From the NCBI GenBank assembly GCA_021234155.1, contig JAJEKV010000017.1, positions 8,035,253-8,099,252 on the forward strand: a stretch of DNA of 64,000 nucleotides, given 5' to 3'. The stretch is from Isoetes taiwanensis. Its lineage: Eukaryota > Streptophyta > Lycopodiopsida > Isoetales > Isoetaceae. The notes under the pieces are model-generated. The model was not told the DNA's origin and did not search any database. It saw only the letters and a program-made list of their open reading frames with translations. Positions 47,219-58,479 of this stretch are shown piece by piece (position 1 is the stretch's first letter; each line of letters begins with the position of its first letter). The position numbers and the translations under genes are program-made.

Positions 47219-48399
47219 TCGCGAGAATTGGCTAAAGCTTCCGGGCGTTCACTACTTCCGACTCGGACCAACAAAGGGCCTGCAAAAGGTGGGAAGGCCG
47301 AAAGACCTGATTTCGAAAAGAGTCGCCCTTGGAGAAGCTTTGAAGTGTAGAAAAATTTGGGGTGCGACCATGGCGGGCGCCGGAACGAAGGAACTATGCG
47401 GAGAAGCGGAGAGAGCGAGAGAAAACTGAGAAAGGCGAAGGATTTAAAAGATTTTTAGAGGCGGCAAGGGTAGGCGAAGGGGCATGATGAGGCGAACGGC
47501 AACACGTTGATGATGCGGTGGCGGATCTGCGAAGTAGGCGATTGAGAGGCAAAATTTTGGCTAAGTCCCCAAACGGTTAAAGGGAGAAACAAGGAACGGT
47601 TGGCGAGAGGCGTAAAGAATGATGGGATGTGACAACAAGTAGACGCATATTAATGTTGATGGGCGTGAAAAGAAGGAATGTCATTTAATCTTTGCAACCT
47701 CGAAGTGAGATATCAATTTAAAGCGAAGGTGTCGAAGGTACCATGGCTAGATATCTGGCGGGAGAAAAGATTCCCCATTTAGTAACAGCCTTGCATTGCA
47801 AACCGCGTTGGCGAAATTTCTGATTGGTCCACGTCGGCGAGGGGAGGTCCTCGGTTGGCTATAAGGCGAGCGATTAGGCGAAAATTTGAGACACCCGATG
47901 GCTTTCGGTATGTCTGCTTTGGGCTGCCGCGACAAGTGCACTATGCCTTCTAAGCGCCTTGAGTGGATTACACGCAAGATGGATTGCTTGGACCTCTGGC
48001 GGTGCCACAACCGTGGCATTGCCATGGGCCGGAGTGGTGTCTTGCGGGATGGTGGAGCATCCGATCCCCACCTAGCGGGATGGAGGTGGTGATTCACTGC
48101 GCTGGGATCGGAGCAAATTACTACCACATCCTGCGTATCACCTACGCTCCAAACCGGGTAGAGGTTTTTCTCCTTAGGATTTAGTAGATAGGGCTCTCAG
48201 CCCGTTTTTGTAAATAGGGCTCTGCCCATAGCGGAAAAATAGATGGGCTCTGCTCACATTTTGTAAAAAATTCACCTCTATAATATAAATATGCCACTTG
48301 TTAGTCACTATCTGTTGTGTTTATGCGGAACAACATCTTGTGGATGATTGTCACTTTACGTTGTATGAAATTGTTTGGAGGCCGAAAGCCATTAACTAG

Positions 48400-49600
48400 T
48401 GTAGGTAATGGGGTGCCATCTAATTCAGCCGGCTTAAAACGTTGGGTTGCACTACTTGAACAATTTGATAAGGACCAAACCATGAAACTTTAACTTGCGG
48501 GAAAATTTTTGTAACGGGAATNNNNNNNNNNNNNNNNNNNNNNNNNNNNNNNNNNNNNNNNNNNNNNNNNNNNNNNNNNNNNNNNNNNNNNNNNNNNNNN
48601 NNNNNNNNNNNNNNNNNNNNNCATAAAGAAAGAACCAAATCTCCACTGAATGTTTTTTGTCTAGAGTGGGTTGTCATGCAATGATTTACGCAGCTGTTGG
48701 CCATGAAGGAGTACGAATGTAAGCATCCGCTGAAGTTCATCCAACTGTTCCAAGTGATAAACACTTTCCTTGGAGGTGCAGCGAGATGGATTATGAAATT
48801 TTTGTAGCAAGGGTGAGAGTTGGAAGAATGTATAAAGGCATGAGAGCTTCTTGACCATAAACCCGGTTTGAAAGGAGTGTGACGGTAGCTATTTTAAAAC
48901 TAGTGTTGTAAGCCCAAGAAGCATTGAGCAACTTTCACGCCAATAAATGCGTGAAGCGTCACAAATTTTCGGAAGCATGATGAGTGTTTTTGTTGGTACT
49001 TTCAGCCAAGCCATTTCCCTTGAGGATAATAGGGTGTACTCTTCGATTGTTGGATGTGAAGAAGATAATCCCGTCGACTCCTTAATGAGTATGGTTGACA
49101 AAATACGCCCACGATCACTAACAAGTTAGTGGGACGAAAAACCAAAGCAGCGTGATGATATGGTGTAGAGGACCTTAGGCATCTTTGTGGCGGTGTTATG
49201 CGGAAGTGCACAAGCTTCCGCCCATTTGTAGCATAATCCGTGATGACGAGAATATAAGCGAAGACGCGGGTGTCTTGGCGCGGTGGAGTCCATGGGCCCA
49301 CAAATCCATACCCCATTTCTTTGAAGGGATGTGGTGGCGGCCAGGTGTCGGGAAGGCGTCGCAGTGAGTTTTCCTGACGGGCGTCCTGCGTCGCGAGCAT
49401 AAGCATGGGCATCTTTGAAAGGCGTGGGCGAGTATCTGCCAAAAATTTTAGATGCTGGTGGCGTCACCACTAAAATGACCACCACCAAGCCCATCGTGGG
49501 CTTGTCGAGCGATATCGGGCACCTGCGTGAGGAGGACACGACGAAGGACCATGTCTTTGCCTGCGTTTGTACCGTGGCCTGCAACCATGGTATGATCACG
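48400..49600 (-). pseudogene. Athila-like integrase
   Basis: Shattered minus-strand frames. The zinc-binding region lies at about 49600-49400 (PTMGLVVVILVVTPP and KDAHAY in alternating frames). The core is near 49320 (GYGFVGPWTPP) and the C-terminal part at about 48510 (FPQVKVSWFGPYQIVQ). DNA homology with 33571-34190 confirms the assignment. Interrupted by the N gap. Confidence 0.85.
48522..48621. other. Assembly gap of 100 N
   Basis: Exactly 100 N, the conventional length for a gap of unknown size. Both flanks belong to the integrase C-terminal region of the same element. Confidence 0.99.
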
Positions 49601-50387
49601 AACCTCTCACGGCGGCGATTGGCGGGGCGAAGCTTTTACGGAGAAGGCGTCGGATCGGCCGGGAGGAAGAGCACCGGTGAGAAGATATTGCTGAAAGTTG
49701 TAGGCAATGGGGCGTGTACGTGACCGAGGAACAATTGAGCATCTGGAAGCGCATCGAAACACGCGTGGGCCGGATCATCCGTGTGGATGCGGAAAAGATA
49801 ATCAGGCTTTCCCACATGAATTTATGCCTTATGAACAATTTCAAAGGGAGAGAATAACTGAAGGAGGACCCAGCGAGCAATTAGAGCCATTGGCTTTGTT
49901 GATCAAATAAGAAGAGCTTGATGGTCAACAAAGAACGATCGGCTGCAACAAATAATATGCGAACCGTTGGACCGCGGAAAACTAAGCCCAAGCTTCTTGG
50001 ATTGATTGGCGAGTAGTTCGCTCACTTGAGTTGAGTTTAAGAATTTGGCATAAGCGGATTGGTTTATCCCAGGTGGTTTTATTATAGGTCGAGAGAGAAG
50101 CGGCACCAATGTAGCCGAGGGCGTGGCAACTGAACATGGAAGAGCACGTCCCGCATTGAGGAGGAGGAGGAACAAGGACGGGGCTGGTAAGTAACAACTT
50201 CAACTACGAGAAAAGCGGCGTCGGCAGAATTCCAAGCCCAAGTGGATTCATCACCTATGAGTTTGCCGGTGGGTCAGCTATAGGCTGCAAGTCGAGGGAA
50301 TGAAGGTGGAATAGTAATTTACCTTACCGGGAAAGAAGCGTGTCTCTTTGATATTTGGCGGTCGCGAGCTTTGATGCGCAACTGATT

Positions 50388-51010
50388 TTAAGCGGGATCG
50401 GTGATGATGCTGCCTTCTTCGCGACCACATGACCCAACTTGACCTTGAAGATGCACTTCTGAGTTGAGACTAATACTTGATTCATCACATTTTTTGAAAA
50501 CAAGCTCCAATTTGTCCAAGTGATCATCCATGGAAGGAGCTGTGGCTGAAAAAATCATCTTGAAAGATGCGAGAGAAAGGTTTATCCTTAATAAAATTAA
50601 ATTGAAGAGCGGAGAGCATGATGATCGCATTTGAAAGGTTGAAGGAGAGTTTGACAAACCAAAGGGACCACCTTGTAGGCAAAAGTGCCTGGTGGTGAAG
50701 GTAGTTTTGAGTTGATCTTCTTGCTTGATAGAAATTTGATTGTACGGAAAAACCATCCATGAAAGGTACATCTCATGGCCGGCAACTATTCAAGAACTTT
50801 ACAGTGGTAAAGGCGAGGAAAGTGATCGCTCAGGTAGCTTGATTGAGTTCTGTAATCCACGCCAAGCGGATCTTACACCAATTGTGTTTGAGAGCTATGG
50901 CGATTGGGCTCACCCATTGAGAATGTTTGACCTCATAAATCGGGCAATGACCAAGAGTTTGTCAATTTCGGCCTTGACTCGGTCACGGTAATTTGGGTTG
51001 AGCGATGCTA
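50388..51010 (-). pseudogene. Athila-like reverse transcriptase
   Basis: Readable pieces are NYRDRVKAEIDKLLVIARF, MYLSWMVFPYNQISIKQEDQ and LQGGPFGLSNSPSTFQM (family MPFGLSNAPATFQ). MDDHLDKLELVFKKCDES follows the active-site region, which is lost to a frameshift. Many indels; nonfunctional. Confidence 0.85.
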
Positions 51011-51639
51011 TGGTTGCAGATGGGTCTTACATCAGATTTGGTAGGAATGGTGAGTTCCTAATTCTTTTTGATACCTCGAGAAGGTCTTTGTAGCTCAAGC
51101 AAAAACATGTTTGAATTTCTTGAACAATTTTGCAGTAGCGTGCTTTATAGATGCGGTGGAAGTTTAGCGGCTAAGCACGATTTCCACTTACGAGTTTGAA
51201 TATGAGGAACAACCTCAGGTGTCACGAGCGTGATGGCGGAGAGTGAAGCATGACTTGGAGAGGAGCAGCGTTTTGCGTCGTGAAGAAAAGAGGCTGGCGG
51301 CGTCATCAAGCAGGGTTGCTTCATGTGGCGGCGCGAACATCAATTGTCTACGAGGGAAGGAAGTGGATCGAGAAAAGCCGATCAAGAGCGTTGAATCTTT
51401 GATTGCGAGGAAGCGGTAAAGGTCAAAGAGAGCATGCCTTTGATGCGTCGGCGTCATGTCACCCGAGGATCGGCATACTTCGGGGTAGAGGAGGGAGCCG
51501 GCGGAGGCGAACGCGGTAAATATTTTGGGCTTCTCCGAGTGATTATGCGAGATGGAAGGTTGACATGCTCGGCAGATCAATTGGCGGTTCAGATCCATTG
51601 TGGCATTGGAGGCTGGCCGCCGGTGATACTCGTCCGTGG

Positions 51640-54270
51640 CGATAATGGAGCTCTCTTAGCACAGCTGGCCGGAGAAAAGATTAGATCAACGGCATTTCAT
51701 AATCACGGGATCTTCTCACGCTTTTCCAAACACCAAATTCAAGGGAAATTTGAGATCACCAATCTTGATGTGGAGAAGAGTGGCATGAGGGGCATGATAT
51801 GGCCATTTGCCAATTTGATGTCATAAGGAGACGCGGTATAATTGTTTAATACTTAATTGCTTCTGAGTTTATCATTAATGAGATTAGCGGCACTACCTAC
51901 ATCAATTTGGACATGATTGATATGTTGATTGCCGTGGCATGCAGTGGGTGTTGAAATTATAGCAGCTCAACGAGAACCGTGGGGCCGAGGTAGCCCACGA
52001 TCTTTGAGCGGTGAGTTTTCAAAATAGTGACCGGGCTCAAGGAATCTTGATCTTTTGCAAGTTCTTCTGAAGTTCCAAGGAACATGTGAAAAGGGAGTCC
52101 TTGTGAGGTCAGTGGGCTGGGGCTGTGGTAAAAAAGCGAGAAACTTCTTTGAAGCTTCGACTTGGCTTAATATTTGGATATAGTGAGCGTGTCTTGGTGG
52201 AGGATAGCCCGGTCTTTGCGGCCTTCTTTGAGCTCGTGGTGGCATGAACATTTGCGGTGTTAGATAACTAGCGGCTTGCATGAGTTCGAGAATACTTTGT
52301 CTCACTTTAGGCATGGCGTGAGGCATAGTTTGTCAAGATGAGGTCGCAGTAGACTTTTATCATCGTCATGAGGACGAGTTTCCACAGCAAAAGCGAGGTT
52401 CGCGTGTCATGAGGAATGATGGTCAAAGGCCTTGGCCGTGTGTGTGAACAAGACCAACCCAATTGAATTTGTTGGGTGAGGAGGGGTTGAGAGCTTTGTC
52501 ATCTCCTCTGAGGCTTGTTGATCCATAGGATTGGAAGCAGCCTTGACTTCTTGCGGTATTGTTGGCGGCGAGCTTTCTCAAAGCGAGGGCGAGGAGCCTG
52601 TTTCCGGGTGTACCAGAGTTGATAAGCAGGTAGAGGCGGACATAAGCGGTTGATTGGGGCTGGAAGTTGAACTTGAACTTGAGGCGGTTGAGGACGCCGT
52701 GGTGGTGTGACCCATTCATGATAATGATAACATTGAGCTTTTGAAGGATCAAAGGGATCCGTGGGCTGGCGATGTTCTTTAGGTTGTTGATCACTGCGGT
52801 GTTGTTAGGTTGGATATTGTTGAGGTGATATGGCGGTTTGTTGGTGAGAGGTGGTGGACTTGAACCATTTTATTACGAAAAGGAGTATAGGGTGAAGATC
52901 GCGTGCATTCTTAGTGGCATGATTGCACATATTACATCTTTACAATGAGAGGAGGTCCATTGGAAGGTGCATTCATTTGCGGATGACCTTGATATTTACA
53001 AATAGTACACCCGGATGTGGCGCATTGTGGATTTCTTTGTTGAGGTTGAGCGAGTTCACGAGAAACCATGGCGGGGGCATGAGCGAGGAGTTCTGTGACA
53101 ACACCCTAGAAGAAACATTGACAGTGATTGACGAGTTCAATGGCTGTATAGAGACGGGGCGAGTATTACGTCATGAAGGTGAATGGCGGGAGGAAGGCCA
53201 CTGCGAAGCAGGGCGAGGATGCGGCTTTGCGTGGGGTACTCACGGAGTTTCTTTGGCGAGAATGAGCGGTCATAAAATCCTGGCGGACTCCGTGGGCTCT
53301 TGTTGAAGGTCATTGAGTTGCTTAAGAATGTGATCATGCGTCAGGTAGTGCCATAATGAGACGAAGCCCGGGTTTTTGCATTTCTTGCCAACTCGTTTCG
53401 GTGACATTGGCCATTAGCCAGCGATGAAACCTCTGGCGTGGTCGAAAAAGATATGAGAATTTAAAGTTGGAATTTGAGCATGACCATTCATACTTGACCA
53501 GGCTTCAAATTCCTCCATATTACCCGAAGCTTACTTTCGATCCGGAAGGTTTGCCTTTGGTGTTGCCAAAAGTGGGATAAGTAAACCAAATTATAGGTAG
53601 GAGATGAAGGCGGAACTTGAGCATAGGCGGGTGGAATTGATTGAGGATATGCGGGAAAGCGCCAGAGGTGATGCTTGCGGGGCTGAGTGCAAGGGGGTGG
53701 GGGTAGAAAAAGCCGGTGGTCCATAAAAGGAGCATATCACGGTGGGAAGGGGCCTTGAAGCGTCCTCATTAGGCTTGAGATCACGTGGTTTGATAAGCGG
53801 GAAGAAGCGTCTTTGAAAAGATGGAAGTTGGAATACCATGAACATAGGAAGGGGCCAAAGGTGACATGATGGTAGCCCATTCAGCGGGAGGAGAAGATGG
53901 TGGGGGCGGTGAGGGGTGTGACACGAAGGGATATTGATGTAGGTGTTATGCGGAGATGCGAAAATAATGAGGAAGTGGTGAAACGGGGGTATATTCTTGA
54001 CTGCGGTTGTGAGCAATGGTGACCTACGAGACCCTGAGGTAGAATGAGCTTACGAGGGTAGGAGGTGCGGCTGGCCGGGGGCGAATCTGACCTCCACACC
54101 TCAATGTCATAGCGGTGTCATACATATCGACAACCTCGCGTCGTTGATGGCGCTCGGTCGAACGCCGTTTGGCAAAGTTCTTGAGTGAAACCTCGAGCAG
54201 ACATGATGGAAGAAAAGAAAGATCAGACCGGCAGCGGCGGTGTTTAAAGTGCAGGTTGGGAGACTCTGCA
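51640..54270 (-). pseudogene. Athila-like gag and protease remnants
   Basis: Near 53050 CTICKYQGHPQMNA is a zinc-knuckle remnant (CX2CX4H, final Cys lost). Near 51930 VQIDVGSAANLINDKL matches the protease active site (family D-S/T-G replaced by D-V-G). YDIKLANGHIMPLMPL follows. The remaining 53-54 kb is Pro/Ser-rich gag in several frames. Confidence 0.65.
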
Positions 54271-54280
54271 AAACTGACCC

Positions 54281-54822
54281 TGTGAGGACGCTGGATCCTA
54301 ACGGGAGAATCAGGGCTATATCGCGTGGGATTTGCAAGAAAAACAAGAAATGGAAAAGGAAAACAAAAAGAGAACAATGAGATCACAATAATAAGCTTCC
54401 TTGATGTCAATGTGAAGATAGCGACTCTACTTGTCGAGAAAACTGAAATGAGACAAGACTCAAAACTCATCTAAAACTCATGTACTAGCTCTACTCATAT
54501 ATATAGTACAATGGCCTTTGGCCAATATGAACACTCATTTACCACGATTACTGCCGACTCTGGAAGGAGGCCTGATTCAGGAATGCTAGATTGCCTCTTG
54601 AAAAGCACGAAATCACTTGTGGCCTTTGGTGGTGATGGGCAGATCACTTTTAATGCGGCGCCGCCTCTTGTTGGCGCCCGGTGGTCTTTGTCTGGCGTGG
54701 TCAGCTTGGTCTTTTGCTGAGCCTTTGGCAGCCCGACCAGCGCCTGATTAATAGATCCTTAGCCTTGACACAGTCCGTCATATGCATGAATAGTCACAAT
54801 ACCGGGAGGCCTGGAGTTAACA
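54281..54822 (-). repeat. 5' LTR of the Athila-like element
   Basis: About 542 bp, the partner of 43876-44398 with the same tgtgagg start and ttaaca end and a tatatata core near 54500. Divergence from the left copy includes many 1-3 bp indels. Confidence 0.85.
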
Positions 54823-55266
54823 CCTGAAACCAACTTTGGTGTGGATGCTATGATGTGGTTCAACTTCCGGATACTTGAGTATGATGTGGTCGGGGTGGGG
54901 TCTTGCCTAAGCGGTCTCTTGAGGACTCCTACGGTGTGACTTATAGCCCGATCGCAGGTGTGTGGGCGGGTATGGGTCGACACTCTACGGGCCGGAGGGA
55001 TGTGCCTATATGGACGCCACAGGCCGAGCGGGTTGGTGAAAGGAGCCCGGCCTTTGCCGTTTAGGGAAGTAAGTGGTGCGGATGCGGTGGCCCGATGCGG
55101 CACGTGTTCTCAACACCAGGATGTCCGTCATACTTTCGGGGAGAGATGCCTCGACGCCTCCTTCGGACCCAGGGGAGATGTAACCCGGAGTAGTCGAAGG
55201 TGATTCCTTGGGATTCGTCTCGGGAGGGCACAAACGCGTCATAGCATGATTGACCTATAGGCCCGG

Positions 55267-55700
55267 ATGGAGTGGACTATGCCGATACAACACCGTATTT
55301 ATATCTCGTGCATTTGTTATTTTGAGGCCTTGACCGGTCCACCCCATGAGTCTAGCCCGAGGGTAGAGCCCTTAGTTATGGTGTATTTCCTTTGTTATGT
55401 TGATATTACATTTGTTGTTAGTATATTGATGATGATGATGGGCCACCGCGCCATTGGTGGTATATTACTATTAACAGTATTGTTGCTAGGTGCCCCAACA
55501 TGTATGTACACTGCGCTATATGGATTCCCATAGAAAGCGTGGGGCCGAATGACACCTCCAGAGTGTCCCTTCGCGGAACCTTGACCATCACAGAATGGTC
55601 GAGTGAGGCCGGAGGAGCCTTTAAAGGTGGTGATGGATTAAGCCATGGGAGGAATTACCCGTGTGTTGCTCTGATGGGAACGTGTATAGATTTGGGAAGC
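55267..55700. repeat. Direct repeat copy 1 (partner at 57304)
   Basis: Starts atggagtggacta and carries tgcatttgttattttgaggc, attgatgatgatgatggg and gattaagccatgggaggaat. It aligns along its whole length with 57304-57740 and could be one LTR of a noncoding LTR element. Confidence 0.8.
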
Positions 55701-57303
55701 ATCGCGCAAACTTAGAAATTTGGAAGATAGATAAATAGGCGAGGTTTTTAAGCGTCCACGAAGACCAAAATGGCCATGGACCCAAACAACAAAGCGACAA
55801 AAAGGACGAGGAAGCCAAAGTACAAAAAGAAAAAAATCTAATACTAACTGGTTGTGCTATTTGAATACATGAGTTATGAATCTGAAGCCCCAAATGAATA
55901 CTTTTTACAATAAATACTCTACAATTGGTGGACATAGGAAACATATGCACACCCATCATCATTTATTTATTTTTTTTAATTTTAGTACACATTTCAAACA
56001 ACATTCACACATATTTTGTACAATATTTATATTTATTCCATACAAATTATGTAGTACTAACAATAGCACATTAATTTATAGCACATCGAACCATTGAAAG
56101 GGGGCATCAAACATATTAAGGGATTGAACCATTAAACTAACTCCATCCCCCTTGGAAGCCTCCACGAGGCTGAACTTGGGCTCCGCAAGCAATGCTAAAT
56201 GTGTTGATGGTTACGAGGGAAGCCATCAGTGCCTCAAATCTTGTTTATCTTCCTTGGGTGAGCAAAACTTTTGTCGTCTAGCGGTCGGCCTGAGTCCTCG
56301 CCCTTCTCTTCACCGCTGTCAAACACCTATATCTATTCCTTCATGCTTACTCTCTTTGTTTTTCTCTGATCACCTTTTCGGTTACATACCTTCATGCATG
56401 CACTAATCAAATAGCCTGCCTCTCTTCTCCCATCCGTTGTTTCATGGCTTTCCTCATGAGGTGAATTACCCGACAATCCAATTCGGCAGATCCTCTTCAA
56501 CTTCAACAAGATCTTGACATCCTTTTAGTACATGTCTAGAATATGCCTCTTTATCTTGCTACACACCTAAGGTTAGCCCTTGGGGCAGCCCAAAAAAAGG
56601 AAGCCAAGCCAATGTAATCACCGTTTAGAACCGCATTTTGAGAGTAATAATTATCGATGATGACATGCGTGACACATCTAGAGCAAGTTTCTTGTAAGCG
56701 TGGTAGAAGCGAAAACGAGAGAAGCAGCGGACCCGGCCTCCACCGCCATTATGTTTCTGCCGTTACATTTTTTATATCGGTGGGATTATAACTCTAAAAT
56801 ATCATGCCTTGGCAGAGTGATTTGCTTTTCAGAAATAATTGAATTAGGTAGCGAGCGTTATTAGTCTCGTGAAGCGTCTGCAGAAATGTTTCTTCTTTTC
56901 GTGCTAATATTGAATCTTGCCATTCATTAGCATTAATTCTTGTAGATCTTCCTTTTGAATGCTGAGTGGGTTAACTTTTTAAGAGCTACAATATCATAAC
57001 AACAATTCAATAATATCATCCCTAAAACGATGATTTTCTGGAAAGGATTACCATTGCTTTAGCGATTTAGACTAACCCTACCAGCGTAAATTGGCGGCTT
57101 AACGGACAACCCAATTATCATGAAGGGCGTGGTAGATTACCTCCGGCATTTGTCTTTTCATTGGGTCCTCCATTAGGAATGTTAAGACCTACACAGGGCA
57201 GCAGTTGCTCGATTACATACAGATTAATGCTTCCTCAAATTCTTATTAGGCAAAGTTTGTGGCCTTTCGGCAACTCGAAGTAGAGGTTGCTAGCTGAAAA
57301 TCA
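55701..57303. other. Noncoding interior between the two direct repeats
   Basis: About 1.6 kb without a recognisable gene; the longest ORF (56152-56406, plus) has no motif. It could be the interior of a nonautonomous LTR element. Confidence 0.45.
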
Positions 57304-57740
57304 ATGGAGTGGACTACCCTAGCCATTTGTGCTTATACCCGATAGCGCCATGTTATATCTCACATGCATTTGTTATTTTGAGGCCTTGTAGTGATCACCC
57401 ATGAGTCAGGCGAGGGGTGGAAAGCCCTTGGTTATGGTGTATTTCCTTTGTTATGTTGGTGATACGTTGTTGGTATATTGATGATGATGGGCCACCCTTG
57501 CATTGGTGGTATATTACTATTAGTATTGTTGCTAGGTGCTTGCTTTTATGTATGCGCTTCGCTATATAGGATTCCCATAGAGGCATGGGACGAGGAATGA
57601 CACCTCCATCATCACACGGACACTTGGCCATCACAAGTGGTCGGTCGAGGCGAAGGGCCTTTAAGGTGGTGATGGATTAAGCCATGGGAGGAATTTCTGC
57701 GTATTTATAGGATGGGAGCATCGTATGGATTAGGGGCGTC
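57304..57740. repeat. Direct repeat copy 2 (partner at 55267)
   Basis: Same landmarks as copy 1 in the same order and orientation, with point differences and small indels. Confidence 0.8.
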
Positions 57741-58214
57741 GGTGGTATCGAGCATGATCTTGGTAGACGGATCATAGCGGCCATGTCTAACTTCGTTAGG
57801 CAGTGGGGACCTCCAACATGGGAAAGTTACACCAAATCCATAAGTAGGATGAGTTTTGGCCTAAAATACCTTGAGGATTGAGCTAGTGAAGAAGGAAAAA
57901 ATTCCAAATATTAAAATGAAGTTATTGTTTAGTTTTAAATGAGGAATGTAGTGCACTTTTCTTCAGGAGGCATAACTTTTCTCCGCATTAGCTTCCGGAT
58001 TGAAGATTTTTTGTTCAGTAGCATCAGAGGCATGGTCCAAGAGAAAAATACCCTAGAGAAATTAAAGTCACCCGGCAACAAAATTAGAGCAAAGGGGCCC
58101 AAAACCCAATAGAGCGCCGGTCATTTGATGGTCGCTCGAATCGGGGAGATAAGCGGCATTATAATGGGAGCTGCTCATTATAAAATCGTAATTACGCTAT
58201 ATAAAAATGTTTGT

Positions 58215-58320
58215 ATTTTTTTTTTATATACCTATCTTTTCAAGGCCTGTGACCCAAATTTGAACACATGACCTCTCAACCCCAAGCCTAGATTGCTTAC
58301 CACCACACCAAGCTCTCTTA
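58215..58320 (-). repeat. SINE (tRNA-derived head with A-tail)
   Basis: On the minus strand it starts GAGCTTGGTGTGGTGGTAAG (A-box region), then carries GTCATGTGTTCAAATTTGGG (B-box), and ends in an A-rich tail (plus-strand t-run at 58215-58225). This is the usual layout of a short plant SINE transcribed by RNA polymerase III. Confidence 0.6.
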
Positions 58321-58399
58321 AATATAACATTTGTGTTTCTCCTTATTTCTTATACACATATAGCTTCTTCTCACGTATAGCAACTTTTATATAAAGTGT

Positions 58400-58467
58400 A
58401 TTATGGGGCCTTGAACCCATAGGCCTCGAGCACCTAGCCAAATGCTCTACCAATAGGGTAAGCCTCC
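58400..58467 (-). repeat. tRNA-like pseudogene or SINE head
   Basis: Minus strand CTATTGGTAGAGCATTTGGC resembles a D-arm and TATGGGTTCAAGGCCCCATA a T-arm. The acceptor ends do not pair, so it is not a working tRNA gene. Confidence 0.55.
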
Positions 58468-58479
58468 TTTCCAATGGAT

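Larger units (their letters stand above)
43876..54822 (-). mobile_element. Athila-like Ty3/gypsy element with two LTRs
   Basis: Direct repeats at 43876-44398 and 54281-54822 begin TGTGAGG and end with AACA. On the minus strand they read TGTTA...CCTCACA, and a polypurine tract (GGTGGGGAGG) lies immediately before the left copy, which makes it the 3' LTR. Minus-strand order: gag about 54.2-52 kb, protease about 51.93 kb, RT about 51.0-50.4 kb, integrase about 49.6-48.4 kb, extra coding region about 47.2-44.6 kb. The integrase zinc finger (GGHFSGDATA, WPTLFKDAHAYA in the 33.6-kb sister copy) resembles Athila elements, which also carry an extra ORF 3' of pol. No clean target duplication is visible: flanks are ccctc and cctga. 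The tRNA primer site could not be identified. Confidence 0.85.

Noticed and set aside
58400-58467. Functional tRNA gene
   Set aside because: D- and T-arms are recognisable, but the acceptor stem does not pair.
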